Positions 36,711 through 49,777 are shown, counted from the first letter of the stretch. The stretch: DNA of 64,000 nt from Rhynchospora pubera (GCA_028095005.1 CM051459.1:276043229-276107228), one strand, 5' to 3'. Notes: generated from the sequence alone by a model not told the origin. Translations and numbers: made by a program.

Positions 36711-37835
36711 TATATATATGGGAAAATTGGTTCCATGCCACCACAAAACTTCAAAATTAGAAGAATGCCACCCTAAAACTACTCCTTTGAAAAATGCCAC
36801 TCCAAATTCATTTTGTTTAGATAACTGCCACAATTTCTGTACATATCTACCCAAAATTTAGTATTGACCGGAATGCCCTTGTTACCACCCTCTTCAATTT
36901 GCAGTTTACCTCTCCATTGAATCTGCCTTAGTCTTCTCCATTGTCTTTGTGCCTCTCGTCTCCCAACGCTCTCCTCTAAACCTAGCAATGAGCTCTACTT
37001 GTCTTCTTTCAGACTCTGGTTCTCTCTTTCTCCGATCAGACTCGTCTCCTCGCCGCTAAGGGACAATCCTCACTGTCGCTGTCAGATAGAAAGAAGTACC
37101 CTCCCAGTTTGCATATTTTACCTCTTTGCCTCAAATACGTAAGTCTCTCCCAATTTTTTCCTTATTTATAGTTAATAACAGTTTGTTAATTTGGTCTTAG
37201 TTTTCCATTATTTAAAAAAAACCAGTATATCACATTTTTTTTGTTAATTTGTCAGAGAAAAAAAAGGTGCAGAAGGGGCAAAGACATTATAATGAATTTT
37301 GCAATAATCTGATTAATTTGTTATTTTGATGCAGATTCTATCAAGCGTACTAGGAGCAGGACATTATAGCACGGAATAATCATCTTTTCTTATTTTAGTG
37401 TAATTGAGTGCTTGTATTTATTTTGTTAAAACCATGATTTGAAGTAAGTTTGAGAATTAACGAGTATCACTTTGAAGTTAGACTGTGAAGAGTAGAAAAA
37501 AAATGAAGGAATAGGAGTGTAAAGAAGAATAAAATCAAAGAGAAAATAAACGGTAAGAAGTAAGGAGAGAATAATTTAAATAATGGGTTTTTACGTGCAA
37601 CGAGTTAGGAGGCAAAGTGGTTTTGTAACGATGGAGGTAAATTGAAGATGGAAGAGGGTGGTAACAAGGGCATTACGGTCAATACAAAATTTGGGGAAGA
37701 TTTGTACATAAATTGTGGCAGTTAATTAAACAAAATGAATTTAGAGTGGCATTTTTCTAAGTAATAGTTTTAGGGTGGCATTCTTCTAATTTTGAAGTTT
37801 TGCGGTGGCATGGAATCAATTTTCCCTATATATAT
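36711..37835. mobile_element. Mutator-like TIR element in the J-protein gene promoter
   Basis: Element 36720-37826 with ~200-bp inverted ends: GGGAAAATTGGTTCCATGCC left, GGCATGGAATCAATTTTCCC right. TATATATAT lies on both sides, compatible with a 9-bp target duplication. The interior (36,900-37,140) is CT-rich and looks like an expressed 5' leader followed by an intron, so captured host sequence is possible. No protein frame is supported. Confidence 0.75.
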
Positions 37836-37998
37836 ATTATCTCCCACTTTGCGTAACTCGTCATCTCACTCGCTTTCTCCTATTCCCCACTCCAACCTAA
37901 ACAGACCTCACAAAAAACCAAAATAAAAACATTAAAAAAAATAGAAAACACATAAATACCTATCCAACAAAGAAAAGAAAAACCTTCTCTTGTTATCA
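37827..37998 (+). promoter_or_regulatory. core promoter and 5' UTR of the J-protein gene
   Basis: TATATATATTATC at 37,827 is the only TATA-like string before the gene, about 170 bases from the ATG. Matching TATATATAT also precedes the transposon at 36,711. The leader is C- and A-rich and lacks upstream introns. Confidence 0.5.
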
Positions 37999-38442
37999 AT
38001 GGCGACAACCTTTACCCCAACCCTAACCTCTTCTCAATTCGTCGCTAGTAGACTCCCCGTCTCGCGCCGCCACCTCCGATCGTCAGTCGTGGCGATCGCG
38101 GCGGTGGCGCCACCTCCAGCCACCGCCAGAGGCGAGAAGAGTCTGTACGAAGTGCTACAAGTGAAAGAGACAGCTTCTGTACGAGAAATCAAGGCTGCGT
38201 ACCGCACCATGGCAAAGAGGGCCCACCCGGACGTGGCTCCGGTCGGCTCGGTCGATTTTCTGGAGGTACGCCAGGCGTACGAGACCTTGTCGGACCCGCA
38301 AGCGAGAGCGCGGTATGATCTGGAGTTCAATCGGGTCGGATTGGAGGTAATTGGGATCGGCTATGGCTATGGGTTCGGGTTGACATTTAGCCGGTCGGGT
38401 CGAGCGGGGACGAGGAGGTGGGAAACGGATCAATGCTGGTAG
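37999..38442 (+). CDS. J11: plastid J-domain protein, J11 type
   Basis: An intronless gene for 147 residues. The first 45 or so are rich in Ser, Ala, Arg and Thr with few acids, as in a chloroplast transit peptide. A J domain follows (about 52-112): SLYEVLQVKETASVREIKAAYR, then the HPD triad in RAHPDVA, which stimulates Hsp70 ATPase activity, then FLEVRQAYETLSDPQARARYD. The extreme C-terminus RRWETDQCW matches the conserved tail of small plant J11-like proteins. J11-type proteins are stromal co-chaperones of plastid Hsp70 with roles in photosynthesis and stress. The ATG at 37,999 is chosen because the transit-like peptide starts there; a TTG lies three codons upstream. The GC-rich codon use contrasts with the flanks, as expected for an expressed single-exon gene. 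Confidence 0.93.
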   Translation: MATTFTPTLTSSQFVASRLPVSRRHLRSSVVAIAAVAPPPATARGEKSLYEVLQVKETASVREIKAAYRTMAKRAHPDVAPVGSVDFLEVRQAYETLSDPQARARYDLEFNRVGLEVIGIGYGYGFGLTFSRSGRAGTRRWETDQCW

Positions 38443-38733
38443 GGAGATGAGACAGTGGCGCCATCGCGACGATTGAGATCTCTCCGGGTGTGAATATTAG
38501 CTGCTGATGATGAGATTCTCATGGATTTTTCTTTCTTTCTTTTTTGGTCACTTTTTTTTGTGAATGTATGTAGAGAGGCTTATGCTTTCACTTTCTAGTA
38601 CGCTGACAGAAAAAAATTAGGAAATTTTGTTTTCAGTTTTGTAGGATGTAGTAATTATGTCTTGAGCTTGTATTCTGTTTTTTATCTATAAGGAAAAAGT
38701 TCAGACTTGCTAATGTGTGGGACCTGATGATTA
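38443..38733 (+). other. 3' UTR region of the J-protein gene
   Basis: T-rich downstream sequence with no other gene. The polyadenylation site was not fixed. The LINE fragment begins at 38,747. Confidence 0.5.
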
Positions 38734-39122
38734 GTGACTCACTAGTTTTTTTTTTTTTATTGAATGCTTCATAGGCCTACTTTCATTAAATTAAAACTTT
38801 CATATTACAAATATCGCCTGCTAAAAAATGAATAAAAAACCCTGGTGCTAAAACCAGCCTGGCTCGGCTGTAGAACCTGATGATTACAGGAAACAAGTAG
38901 AAACAGAAAACCAGAAAAAAGAAAAAAGTACAAGATAAAATAAAATTAACCTAAACGAACTAGCACCGGGTTAACAAAAAATAAAAACACTAATGGCGGT
39001 CTCTGAGAGACCCTTCGAAAGAACCGTTCCTCCAACTTCCTGTTGAAACCTCCCAGTGGCTGAAACATCTGGCATGGATTTCCTTAGTCACTGCCCCCGT
39101 CCTTGCCATGTGACTCACTAGT
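38734..39122 (-). mobile_element. 5'-truncated LINE (L1-type) 3' end
   Basis: Insert 38747-39109 with a run of A at its 3' end on the minus strand (T run at 38,747-38,759). It is flanked by a 13-bp direct repeat, GTGACTCACTAGT (38,734-38,746 and 39,110-39,122). A poly(A) tail and long target duplication indicate target-primed reverse transcription. Only 3' untranslated sequence is present, so a SINE cannot be ruled out. Confidence 0.8.
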
Positions 39123-39700
39123 CACTAGCAATGTATTCTGGCAACTAATTTTTAAACAGTGTTCTGTACACTGGTAATTTCACTCGTATAACGGGATTAC
39201 TGTATCTTGGAAGTTCTGTGATAAAAAATTTTATGGTTACGGTCTATAAAAAGAACTTTATAATGCCAGTGGTGAAATTGTTTCTATTTTTCGATCTGAG
39301 ACTAACCAGATCTTTGGTGAAGAAAAATTTTCGAGCTTGCTAACCCACGGCACGAGCTAATTCAAGCAAGCTCCGTAAAGATAAAAAATAGATTCGAAAT
39401 TAATTCGAGCTAGCTTGATTCGATTTGAAATTAATTTGAAGTGAATTGCAATTGACCAAATTACGAGCAATTAACGAATTGAATACGATCGAGTTAGAAC
39501 TTTGAGTTTCTTCTTTTTTTGCCAACCCTAATATGGTCTATAATTTCAACTTATAAATAACGCAAGGGTGAAATTGTTTCTATTTTTTTACCTGAGACTG
39601 CGCAGATCAGAATTGCCTCCTATGATCTACTGCATTGTATCCGCTGAGCCCTGTACTATGCAAATCATGAGCTACCAGAATATATCAATCAAAACATATA
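39123..39700. other. intergenic with a partial local duplication
   Basis: GGTGAAATTGTTTCTATTTT followed by GAGACTN..CAGATC occurs at about 39,272 and 39,567. Between them lies CGAGCT-rich repeat sequence like that at the window start. No gene is seen. Confidence 0.45.
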
Positions 39701-40949
39701 TTAATGCGGAGAATTAGATCCGACTCCGAACACTATTCGCGAACAGTTCTCCGAACAGTAACCGATCTTATCCGTTGATTTCTATCCGCTCACATTTGTT
39801 TGTTCGATGCTCTTCGAGTCTTCCGATCCTGTGCTCTCCATTTCCTCTTTTAAGCATGTTCTCTCTCCTTCTCTCTCGCAGATACTCGCGACGGACCGGT
39901 CGGATGGTATCGCCCATGTGGTCGGTACGGAGGCCCTTCCGTGGCTGCTCTTGGTTCCATAAGCCCTTCGTTCTTTTGACCTCTTTCTTCTTCACTGCTT
40001 TCGTATGCTACGTCTAGGGTTCAACTGGCTGCCACAGTCCTGCCTGGGTACTCCCTTTCCTCATTTGCGGTATGTTGCTTTGATATTCGGCTCTCTCTCT
40101 CTGCGCGAGGCTTTATGCGCCAGCGATTTGGTGTTGCTCGATTTTCTGATGGCCCTCTGTGCTCTGAGTCTATCATTACTTTTTTCTTTTTTGCCCCAAT
40201 TTCATCTGATGGCATCCATGTAATCTGTGCCTCTCTCTCTCTCTCTCCTGGTCTAGACTCTGGAGTCATCTCCTCTCTTTCTCAGTTTCTTTTTTTTTTG
40301 GTCTCTCCTTTTACTGTTGCGCATACTACCATTAACGTGGAGTCCTCTCACCTATCTAGCTTGGTAACTACACACTGGCCCTGTTTGATTCGTTGTATTT
40401 GTGAGGATTCGATTTTGAATAGTTCGTTTAGGTTTTGGAGATAAATTTGTCACCTGAAGTTTGTTATTTTTTTTATGTTAATCTGTACCATCCTTGGCTA
40501 CTTTAGGTTTGGCCCATGGAGTAGTGCTTCTTGACTTAATCAGGTAACATTCAGACCTAAATATATATATATTTTTTCATGTATGATCCTCCCTAACGTT
40601 TTGTATTCTTAATTTTTGCTTCTTACTTTTGATCATAAATATCTAATGTAATTTCTTGAAATTATTTAATATTTAGTGTAGTACAAAATATCCTGGAAAA
40701 TTGTACCATTTTGTTCACATTCAGTCTTTTCAACTATATAAAATTTGATTTTATAAATTTGATTATACATGGAATGAAACAGTTATTTGACCTGTGGCTC
40801 AAGTATTATTTTGTTTTTTCTGCAATAATATCAGTAATTAGATAGAAAAAAAAAGAGTACATGGAATACTTCTTTTACTATATTAACTCAACGGTCGATC
40901 CTGAGTGAAGAACAAAATGCGAGAAGCCTCCAATATAATTTTCAATTGA

Positions 40950-41371
40950 TAATTTCTATAGAGTTTCATCTTTTCATATTTTTTCTCCTTCTGTTTCTGG
41001 CGATCGTGGAACCAAAAGGGTAAGCATTAATTTCTCAAATCTGCATTAATTTTGAGTATAAGATTCGCATTAATTGTTTAATTTTGATTTTTTTTTTTAT
41101 AGAAACCAACTCAAGATAGATATTATGGGGGAAGTGTCGAGGACCTATGAAGCCCTACAGTGAGTTTTTTTAGTAATGCTTTGTATAAACTGTTTCTAAT
41201 TTTTGCATAATTTTCTCAAATTAGTTGTTTGAATTTAACTCTTCTTTGTAATTAGGTTGTTGGATAAAACAATATCTACTCTACAAATAGAGTTGGTTGC
41301 TAAGAGAAGTTCTCAAGAGTTCAATGGAAATTACGATGGTTTACCATTGACCTCAGTTGGATTTCATTCTC
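40950..41371 (+). pseudogene. beta-1,3-galactosyltransferase N-terminal fragment (DUF4094-like)
   Basis: Two exon-like pieces, to 41,159 and from 41,256, join through a GT-AG intron in one frame: DIMGEVSRTYEALQ, then LLDKTISTLQIELVAKRSSQ. Plant B3GALT proteins carry a very similar luminal segment (GEVS.TH.AIQSLDK.IS.LQMELAA.RSSQ) just before the catalytic domain. Upstream, at about 40,960-41,019, a hydrophobic stretch ending in AIVEPKG could be the signal-anchor exon. The galactosyltransferase catalytic domain (DXD region) is not found downstream, so only the N-terminal part was copied or kept. It lies inside the candidate Helitron. Confidence 0.55.
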
Positions 41372-41671
41372 TTCCTTTTCTTTCATTTTTTGCTCTCCTT
41401 GGTTAACATTCTATCTTTCTCTTTTCATATTTTTGTTGATTTCTCTTTCATTTGTAATCTTTTTAGCCTTGCATCTCACAATTTGGCCTTGATTTTTCAC
41501 TGATCATTTTGGTTTCTCTATCAATTGCAGGTTCCTTCAATGGGGGCATGTGGATTTTTGTCAAGTCGCTGCTTCCACTTGACCTTATGGCCATCGATGC
41601 TGTTGTCTTCATGTGTTTTTTTTTTATCTAGGTTTGTTCTTTGTTTCTTTTTTTTATTTTTTTGGGGCCTA

Positions 41672-41681
41672 CTACTACTAC

Positions 41682-41748
<67 letters not shown>

Positions 41749-41760
41749 GTTATTATTATT
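41672..41760. repeat. (TTA)n microsatellite
   Basis: About 27 near-perfect ATT/TTA triplets after a short ACT run. Translations through it give poly-Asn, poly-Leu or poly-Ile and are meaningless. Confidence 0.95.
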
Positions 41761-44572
41761 TTGTTCCTCATCCTGATTGAGGATAAAAACACCACTGATC
41801 TGGTGCTTTACAGCTATACAATTTGTATGTGACAAAGTACTGTCATTTTTTGGTGTGATTTGAATAGGAGAAACCTCAATTTCAGATCTTTTTCTTTTAA
41901 AAAATTGCATTCATTATGCCATGTAGGTTGTATAAGTCAAAATACTGTAATTTTCTGGTATGGTTTGAAAGGAAACAATAAAAAAATTTAAGGTATTATC
42001 CTTTTCAAAAGATCTTCTAGAAAGCCTTTTTTTCCTACTTTTGTTTCAATCAATTCATGAGTCTACCACTTTGTTTTCTGGAAAATAATTTCTTAATGAC
42101 AGACATATTTGTTGCATGATTATGGAGCTAGGGAAACGTTTACTGACACTAAATTGATCTGATGGTAGCCTCAACGAGCACAGACCCCAGCTGAGTTTAA
42201 AGGTTGGCTTAATCGACCATGATTCACAAAACCTCATAGGCTCAAATACCAATGGTGAGTTGCTCATCTCTTATTATACTGAGATTTGAATTAATTTGGA
42301 TATATTTGAGTATTGGTAAGAAGGTTAGTATTTTCCTTTTCACTTTTTTCTTCTTGTTATTCCTGTTTTGGGTACGCTGATATTCTTTCTTTCACGATTA
42401 GCAATTATTGCTTCTATTTTCAAGAACTTGATCTATTTTTCGTTGGACTTGATCAAGAGGACGACATCACGACAGAGGAGCAAAGCGTAGTGAAATAAGG
42501 TACTTAAGGATTTAATGATTTTTGAGCACAAACAACTTTCTAATTTCAGGAATTTTATTGTTAAAGACCTTTCCTCATTTCATTTCTGCCATTGGGTGCT
42601 AAAAATGGGAGGTAATAATTTCCTGTTGTTTCTTTTCAGCCAGTGCCCTTTCTCTAATTTTGGCTCGCTTTCTAATCTATAGAAGCCTTGGGATTTCTAT
42701 TGTTTCTTTTCTCATTTTCCTTAGAAATTGAAAGGTAGTAATCTGCTAAAATTGCACAGTCCTATTGTATTTTCTTAGGTTGGTAAAAAAAACGATACAG
42801 TCAGTCATGGCTCTAATTTCATTCAGTTAGTTTTCTTATGTCTCTCCCTCATTTATTGTGTCGACTGCATGTGTTTGGTTGGTGGCTGAAAAATAGATAA
42901 GTTTATTGTATAGTGCTCAATGCAACACTGCACAACTGGACAGAAAATAGGAAGCTCAAATCATGGCCAAAGATGTATTCAACAAGGAGATGAGTGTCTG
43001 GTGGGGACCACACAAATAGTGGTTTTGAGAAATCAGTGTTGTGCTGTTTATTGTCATGAGGTTTTTCCTATCATGTTGTTTCATAATTTCCAATTTTTAC
43101 TTACTGCTCACTCAATTTTTTTTTTGTAGGGTTTTGCCAGCAGGTCTTTCGTGTCGCATATCCCTTTTATTTGCTTTTGTAATCTGCGCTGTGATCTCCT
43201 CTCATCTATCTCACTTCTATCTGTTTCCTCCTGTGAGTAATACCTTCTTTTTTTTATGTTTGTTGTTTGGTAGGGTTCTTTTATGTATTTATATTACATT
43301 TACATTGTCTTCTTGGTAATTTGCAGATTGTTGGTGTCACAAGATTGCTTTAGAATATTTATTGGTGTTTCTTACTGGTATAAAATTGACACAAATGGTG
43401 GTTTTGGAAAATCATTAGTTCAGCCTTAATATCAGATAATTATATATTTCTGTATTTTACTTCTATTTTAGCCTTTGTAAAGTTCAATGCTTCAATTAGA
43501 TAATCAGATACATTGATTAAAAAAAAATTAACTGTCTCACTAAAATCTTTTGCTTTCAATCACAAACATATCAGTAAAGGGATCTAAAAAAACTAATACA
43601 TAAACTGCTACATGATCTTTCACTCTTTTGTACTAAATTATTTTTTCTCAGATAATTCTTAGATCGATTTGATTTTGTAATATTTCCATTTCATATAGGT
43701 TGGAAGACATTTATTTCACTGGTATACTGTCAACTGGCAACAACGATTTCTATGGTAACGCCAAGGTTACTATTTTAGTTTGGCAATTTTGCCCTTTCTT
43801 TAGTGTTAATGCTTGAAAATATTCTCAACAGTACTCTAAAATGCTCATCTTTGAGATGATTTTTTCATAAAAAATGTCAACTGCATGACTAATGGCATTT
43901 TGGACAAAAAGTGAGTCCTATATTTAATTAACATATTTTAGTTATATGCAATGAACTAAAGTTTTATCTAACTTCAGCCATGTTAGGTTTCCTTAAGGCA
44001 CATTGCGTTGACAGATATTGGAAGTCAGATGAAGTTGATGCAAAATTCAATTTTCATGCAATAATAGTGTAATATTGAATTCTGGGCAACAGCAGAATCA
44101 TGTTTCGGTGAGGAACTTTTTAATTCATTAGTAGGAGTTCTACATAATTTTCTATAATTATAAATTGACTCAAGTTAGATTTGAATTTAAAATAATATGG
44201 ACAACCCAATTTTGATTTATAAATTGTGTCTGAAAAAAATAAATAATTGTATCGCATCATGTAAAAAAATTATTTTTAAAATTTATTTTTTTCAGACACA
44301 ATTATCTTATATAACAAATTTTACTTCTATTGTAAGAAACAGGTTCACAATAGCTATATGTGGTAAAAATAGGTCGCGCGACGCCCCCACTAGTATAATT
44401 TAATTTTGCGCAACGTTTTATGCTGAAATATATTTTTAAGCCCCATTTGAATCAATCGCATGAGTTAATATTTTCAAGCAAATAGTTTATTTTTCAGCTC
44501 ATAAAGAAATAGTTCTCTACATAATTCTCTTATGTCAAGATAGAATTTATCTGACCAAAAGTTGTTTCTATA

Positions 44573-45866
44573 AAAAAAAAAGGCAAAATCGGTCTCATAC
44601 CCCTCAAATCTTTCTCATTTAGATATTTATCCCTCAAATTATTGAAATCGATCCTATACCCATCAATTCTTGATAAAATTAGATATACGCCCTCCTCAAC
44701 ATTTTTTTATTAATTTTGAATATAAAAACTGACTTTTCTATCTTACGACTAAATTGCCCCTTCTTAAATCCTCTCCTCTGCCAGCCCTATGATATGATTG
44801 GAATGAGTATCGATAGTTTCCAGCAATACATCTTTTTAATTCCATTCTAAATCTTTCATAATTGATAGTTTCTAAAAATATATGTTTCAGTTTCACTTTT
44901 CATCTCTGTCGAATAATCATGGATGCAAGACTGGTATCAAACTGATCTACTGGTATCAATTTATGAGTCCTGGTTATATTAGAAAGAAGACAGTATTAAA
45001 TCATGTGAAAGAATGACTGTGAAGAACTATATATTGTATATGTTTCATAAGTGCTAGAACGAGTGGGATTACAAGTATTGAAAATCAAGTAGGATGTTGC
45101 TGTGAATTGTATCTAGACTTGACTAAAAATCTAAAAGAAGGCCTATTATTTGGTTCAACTCTCAGCAGACCTTTTTTCTGAAATACTGCTAGTTGGCTCT
45201 TCGGTTTTACTTTAATGTTCCTTTTACTGTTTTTTTCTCTGTTCCTTTCTTGGTAGCCTCTGCCGAGTGTGTATCTAAAAAAAAACTCTTGGCAATCATG
45301 ATTAGTTGTGCATCTACTAATATAACTAACGAGAGAAAGAAGGATTATGTAACAATCTTTATCTAACTGGAATAAAGAATCTCTCGTTTAATTAAATTCT
45401 TCCAATTTGACTTCGACTTCATAAAAGTAGTGGCCATTTCTAAATCGATCACATTAAATCTCATGAAGATTTGATTTCCCAAAATAATTTAAAAAATGTT
45501 AAATTGATAACGGAGAGATATAAAATGAAATTAGAAGGATATATTCTCATATATTAACAAATTGGAAAGATTTGGAATGAAAATCGGAGAAATTTTCTCT
45601 TTTTATATTGTTGGGAGAGAAAATTAACAGAAGATGAAAAGTCTTTTAGGCCGGCAGAGAGGATAGGAGTTTGGGTAGGGACAATTTAGTCATAAGATAT
45701 AAAAATCAGTTTTTTATATTCAAAATTAATTGAAAATTATTGAGGAGGGTATATATCTAATTTTATCAAGAATAGACGGGTATAGGATCGATTTCAATGA
45801 TTTGAGGGGTAAATATCTAAATTAAAAAGATTTGAGGGATATGGGACCAATTTCGCCAAAAAAAAA
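44573..45866. mobile_element. Mutator-like TIR element
   Basis: Element about 44582-45857 with ~200-bp inverted ends: GGCAAAATCGGTCTCATACC left, GGTATAGG..GATATGGGACCAATTTCGCC-type sequence right. Runs of ten A flank both sides, compatible with a 9-bp duplication in low-complexity DNA. The interior (44,930-45,300) has no recognised coding content. Confidence 0.7.
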
Positions 45867-46488
45867 AGCCTAAGTTTACTAGTGAGTGTGTTTTATTTAA
45901 CTTGAACTAACAACTCGAATTGCAAAGAAAAAGAAAAAAAAATGATAATCCAAATTCTTAAAAGTTTAGCCATGACTGCATTGTCATCCTGAATTGTTAC
46001 AACCTCAGTAATGTCAGGTTTTTACTCGTGCTGGAAGGTAAATTATATATTTCTTCAAGCCTCTTTGCAAATTGGGAATCCATTTATTAACTAGTCCGAA
46101 TCTTTCTCAAAGCTAATTTTCTATTCAGATTGCTTCATAAAACGAGACAAGGCACAAAGGGAGAACTAATTAGTTGATCCCAATGAGAACCAAGGAACCA
46201 ATTCATTTAAACATCATGTCAAGACAAGAAAATAAGTTCAATAGACTAAAACACAGTCTAATATTAAACAGACACACCAACTCCTAATTTACACTACTAA
46301 ACAACTCTGGATCAATCCTAGCATCACGGTCCTCAGCCCCCCTCCTATCCTCTATACCAATTTTTTTTGTTCTTTTCCAAAAAAAATTTATCTGTACATC
46401 CTTCAAAAACAAGCAGTTGCTGACCTTCAAACACGAGTCTTTTGAAAATTACAGGGAAAAAAAACCTAAGAACATCGAAATTGGCTAA
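45867..46488 (-). other. 3' region of the VARICOSE gene
   Basis: Non-coding sequence downstream of the VCS stop codon, on the minus strand. It probably contains the 3' UTR in its right part (46,260-46,488). No other gene is seen. Confidence 0.5.
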
Positions 46489-49400
46489 TCATTTCAAGCC
46501 CATAAGAACTGAATTGATTACATGGATAACAAGCTTAACACTGGCAGCATCCGAGGCTGAGGCCGCTCGATAATTTGAGACTATACTGTATACCTGCTCA
46601 AAAATTGGTCTCACATGCATTGCTATCATCGGGTCACGTGGATTAATAGTGACTGCTACATCTGTCATCCATGCTGCCTTTCGTGCAGTTTCATTGGCTA
46701 TGTCACATGCTAGCTGCTGAAGAAGCGCAAGTAGTACCCCTTGGCTAAGGGGGACTGGCACCAGTGTGCAAAGGGCATGTAAATCCACCTGTTCAACAGG
46801 GGGCGCACATGTCAGGACTATGGTATTAGGTATAGTAGCATATTATATCATCTACTGATCAATATTCTTCTTTTATCTTTAAATAATGTTTATACCTGGG
46901 AACATAACCAAGAAACAATGGAGACATCAGTCAATTGAAGGGCCATGTTAAATGCCTCCTCAAATTTCCTCTCAGATATTAACCGAGCCAGCTCCTTTGT
47001 AGGATCCACAGGTGCCTCAACCTGTAACAAGACGAGCTAGCACTTTAGACAAGCAATAAGCATTACAACCAAGCTCTGTTGAACCTTAACAAGAGTCAAT
47101 AAACAGTCAGGACAATCTTTGATTAGTAATTAGAGAGCTTTTCAGAAGTAAAAAGAAGAGACATGATCACAAAGCTATAGTGTCCGAACCCTTTGTACGT
47201 TGGAATTTGCGGGCACATGCTATACAAAATAATTGACCATTTGACAGTTACCATCCAATCCAAATCCAAAATCCCTACCTATTCATTCAAAAGTGCCCAA
47301 ATCAACCTAACTCCCTACTTCTCTCCAAATCCAGAACAGTTCTGATAAAGAAACTACAGTTGTAAATGTGGTTCCATATTTTAGTAAAAGGTATTCATGA
47401 GGCGTCTCATTTTGCATGTTCCACAATTACTTTTAAGCACTTATAAAGCCAATTTCCAAAATAACTTATCGAGATAGAAGTATTTTGTTTTCTTGATAAG
47501 ACTGATAAGATTACCAAATTAGGAAGGCCAGCCATCAGGCCATTGGTAGGCTGCATGGCAACTGGATTGAAAGACTTGGGGTTCCCTGCAGCAACCATAG
47601 CGAGGAGTTTGCGCTGCCCATCCAATAGCTTGCTCGTCATACTCTGCGTGATTGATGAGGCTGAGGCAACTGTCTCCTGTTTGCATGGCCCAAAAGGAAA
47701 GGTTGTCAATGATCAAGTAAACCATAATACTAAAAGGAAAGAGTAACACAATAATAAAAAAAAATTATATCATGTCCAATCCCAACAAAGCAACAACACA
47801 TAAGAAACATCATTCACACCGTCAGAAAAAATTGAAAAAAAATCCTCGATAGTCTATAACCGAAACTTCCAAGGTATATTTCAAAACAAGCTCAAACTTT
47901 AAACTCCTCTTAGTTGTTTCAAATAAACAAATGAAAATAAAAGACCCCAGTTCTGGCATATACATGATACTGGAGAGCTCTACAAAAATGTTAATATTGC
48001 TTCAAAGGCTCAAACCTGGTATTTCTAATTTGTAGGGATATACATGATGTTTTCCCACTTTATTAGGTCATAGAAAAAAGCTGATTCATCAAAACACCAA
48101 CCAGTAACCCAAAAAAAAAATAATAAACTTTAAGGAATATGTTATATCAAGTACCCTTAAAGTAAGAGCAAGAGGAGTATGTCCAGCCTCAACTTGTTGC
48201 TGAATAGCTGAAGTATGCTCTGCCATGCCTTTATGGAATGCGTTATCAACTTGATCAAACATCACCTTGCATGAGCGCTCAAATGCTGGAATTAGTGAGG
48301 CGTCTAGACACGACCGCAGAGCCTCCTGCTTATTATTTTATGTATTCCAGTAAGTTAAAAATACAAAATGCAACACCAAAAGAGAGCAGCATAAGTTATT
48401 GCGACAGAACAGAACCTGGAGTGCTTTGTTGCCGCCAGATTGGAAGTGCACTTGCAGTTGCCTTGCAAGAGAACCTTCTAGCTTGGAGCTGATAGATTTA
48501 TCCAACTGATTCATTACCTTGTCGCCTACCCCCTTCTGGAATAAAAGAAATAATTCATTAGTTGGGTATTTAATAAGGCCTGCAAATTGGACATAGTTTA
48601 TGGAACTAAGTGAAACAAATCAAAGTAAAAACTCACAGCCAAAAGTAAACTGTACTATTGTTTGTAAGTAGTAATTATAATTAAAAATATAATTCTTTCT
48701 TCAGGCAAAATGGAAACAAATATGATACCCAGCATTACTACTATCAAGTTTTTGAACACTTAGCTCATTGAAGTTGCATTTCAAAAAAACTCTCTACAGT
48801 AACTGTTTTTACAAAATTCAAGTGCAGAAAAAAAAAAAACTAATCACTTCTCATATTTTCCTTTTCCTAAGTAGAAATAACCTCCATGAACACAATGCAT
48901 GATCCTTCTCATTTCTGAAACACTACCAAAAGAAAGAAGGATATGCGACAGACCTGAATCGATTCAGCAACTACAGAAGAAATGGTCTTCTCGACTATTG
49001 GTGTGACGGCGCGTGCAACAATTGGACCTAAGGCTGTCATTTCCTTCTTAAGCGTCCTTTCAAATATGGTTGGAATTTCCTTGCTAAAGGAGTTTGTAAT
49101 CAGATTCGTCAGCTGCTGCATACGGTCCCGCTCTGCCTTTTCATGCTTTGCATTCTCCTCCAAAAAGCGGGCCCAAAGTGCATCCACATTAGCCTTGATT
49201 GATTTCTCCATGTTGCGTCCTAGGGAAGCCTCCACTCTCTTGCCTTCCTTTGTTACTGGAGCACTGACTATTGAACTCATTTGCTTTTGCAAGTCCTTGT
49301 GCATTGTCATGAGCTGATCAAAACAAAGTTTCAACAATTCTCAGTAAGAAAAACAAGAGCAAGACTATCCAGTGACCAGTTCATATTTCAATTATGAAAA

Positions 49401-49777
49401 ACTAAGACATGGGTGCTCGTATCAATTCAATAATACTAAAATAATGCAATTTAAAAAGGAAGAACAAGCATCTTCATCAACTTTCCCTCAAAATGAAACA
49501 AATAAACTAGATTGAAACAGCCACCACATACATCACGTGAAATACTTGTCAATAATAATTACATTACATTAACATTTTTTTAACTTTTTTTATGCCACAT
49601 AAAATCCTCAAGAAACAGTTCATTTATACATCTTATTGTTGTGGGATAGTTACATGTAAATAGGTAGCTACACGTAACAACTTTCAATCAAAAAGACGAT
49701 AAAATCAACTTAAATCTCTTTCATCGTTCCCAAAGAAAACATAAGTTAAAAAAAAACCAATCTATACTTCGCAAAGT

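Larger units (their letters stand above)
39700..44393 (+). mobile_element. candidate gene-capturing Helitron (3' end only)
   Basis: The right end at 44,371-44,393 has a short GC palindrome (GTCGCGCGAC), then GCCCCCACTAG and a flanking T. This fits the plant Helitron 3' terminus (hairpin, CTRR, insertion next to T). Upstream are exon-like pieces with splice sites but no complete gene, as in Helitrons that carry gene fragments. The left border at about 39,700 is a guess: no convincing TC-start was found, and no Rep/helicase is present. Confidence 0.3.

Noticed and set aside
39768..40444. Protein-coding gene in the CT-rich region
   Set aside because: Several overlapping frames exist on both strands, but none has recognisable domains. 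CT-repeat composition explains the openness.
41521..41910. Long open frames with poly-Asn, poly-Leu or poly-Ile
   Set aside because: They are translations of the (TTA)n microsatellite at 41,672-41,760 and have no start context, homology or splice support.
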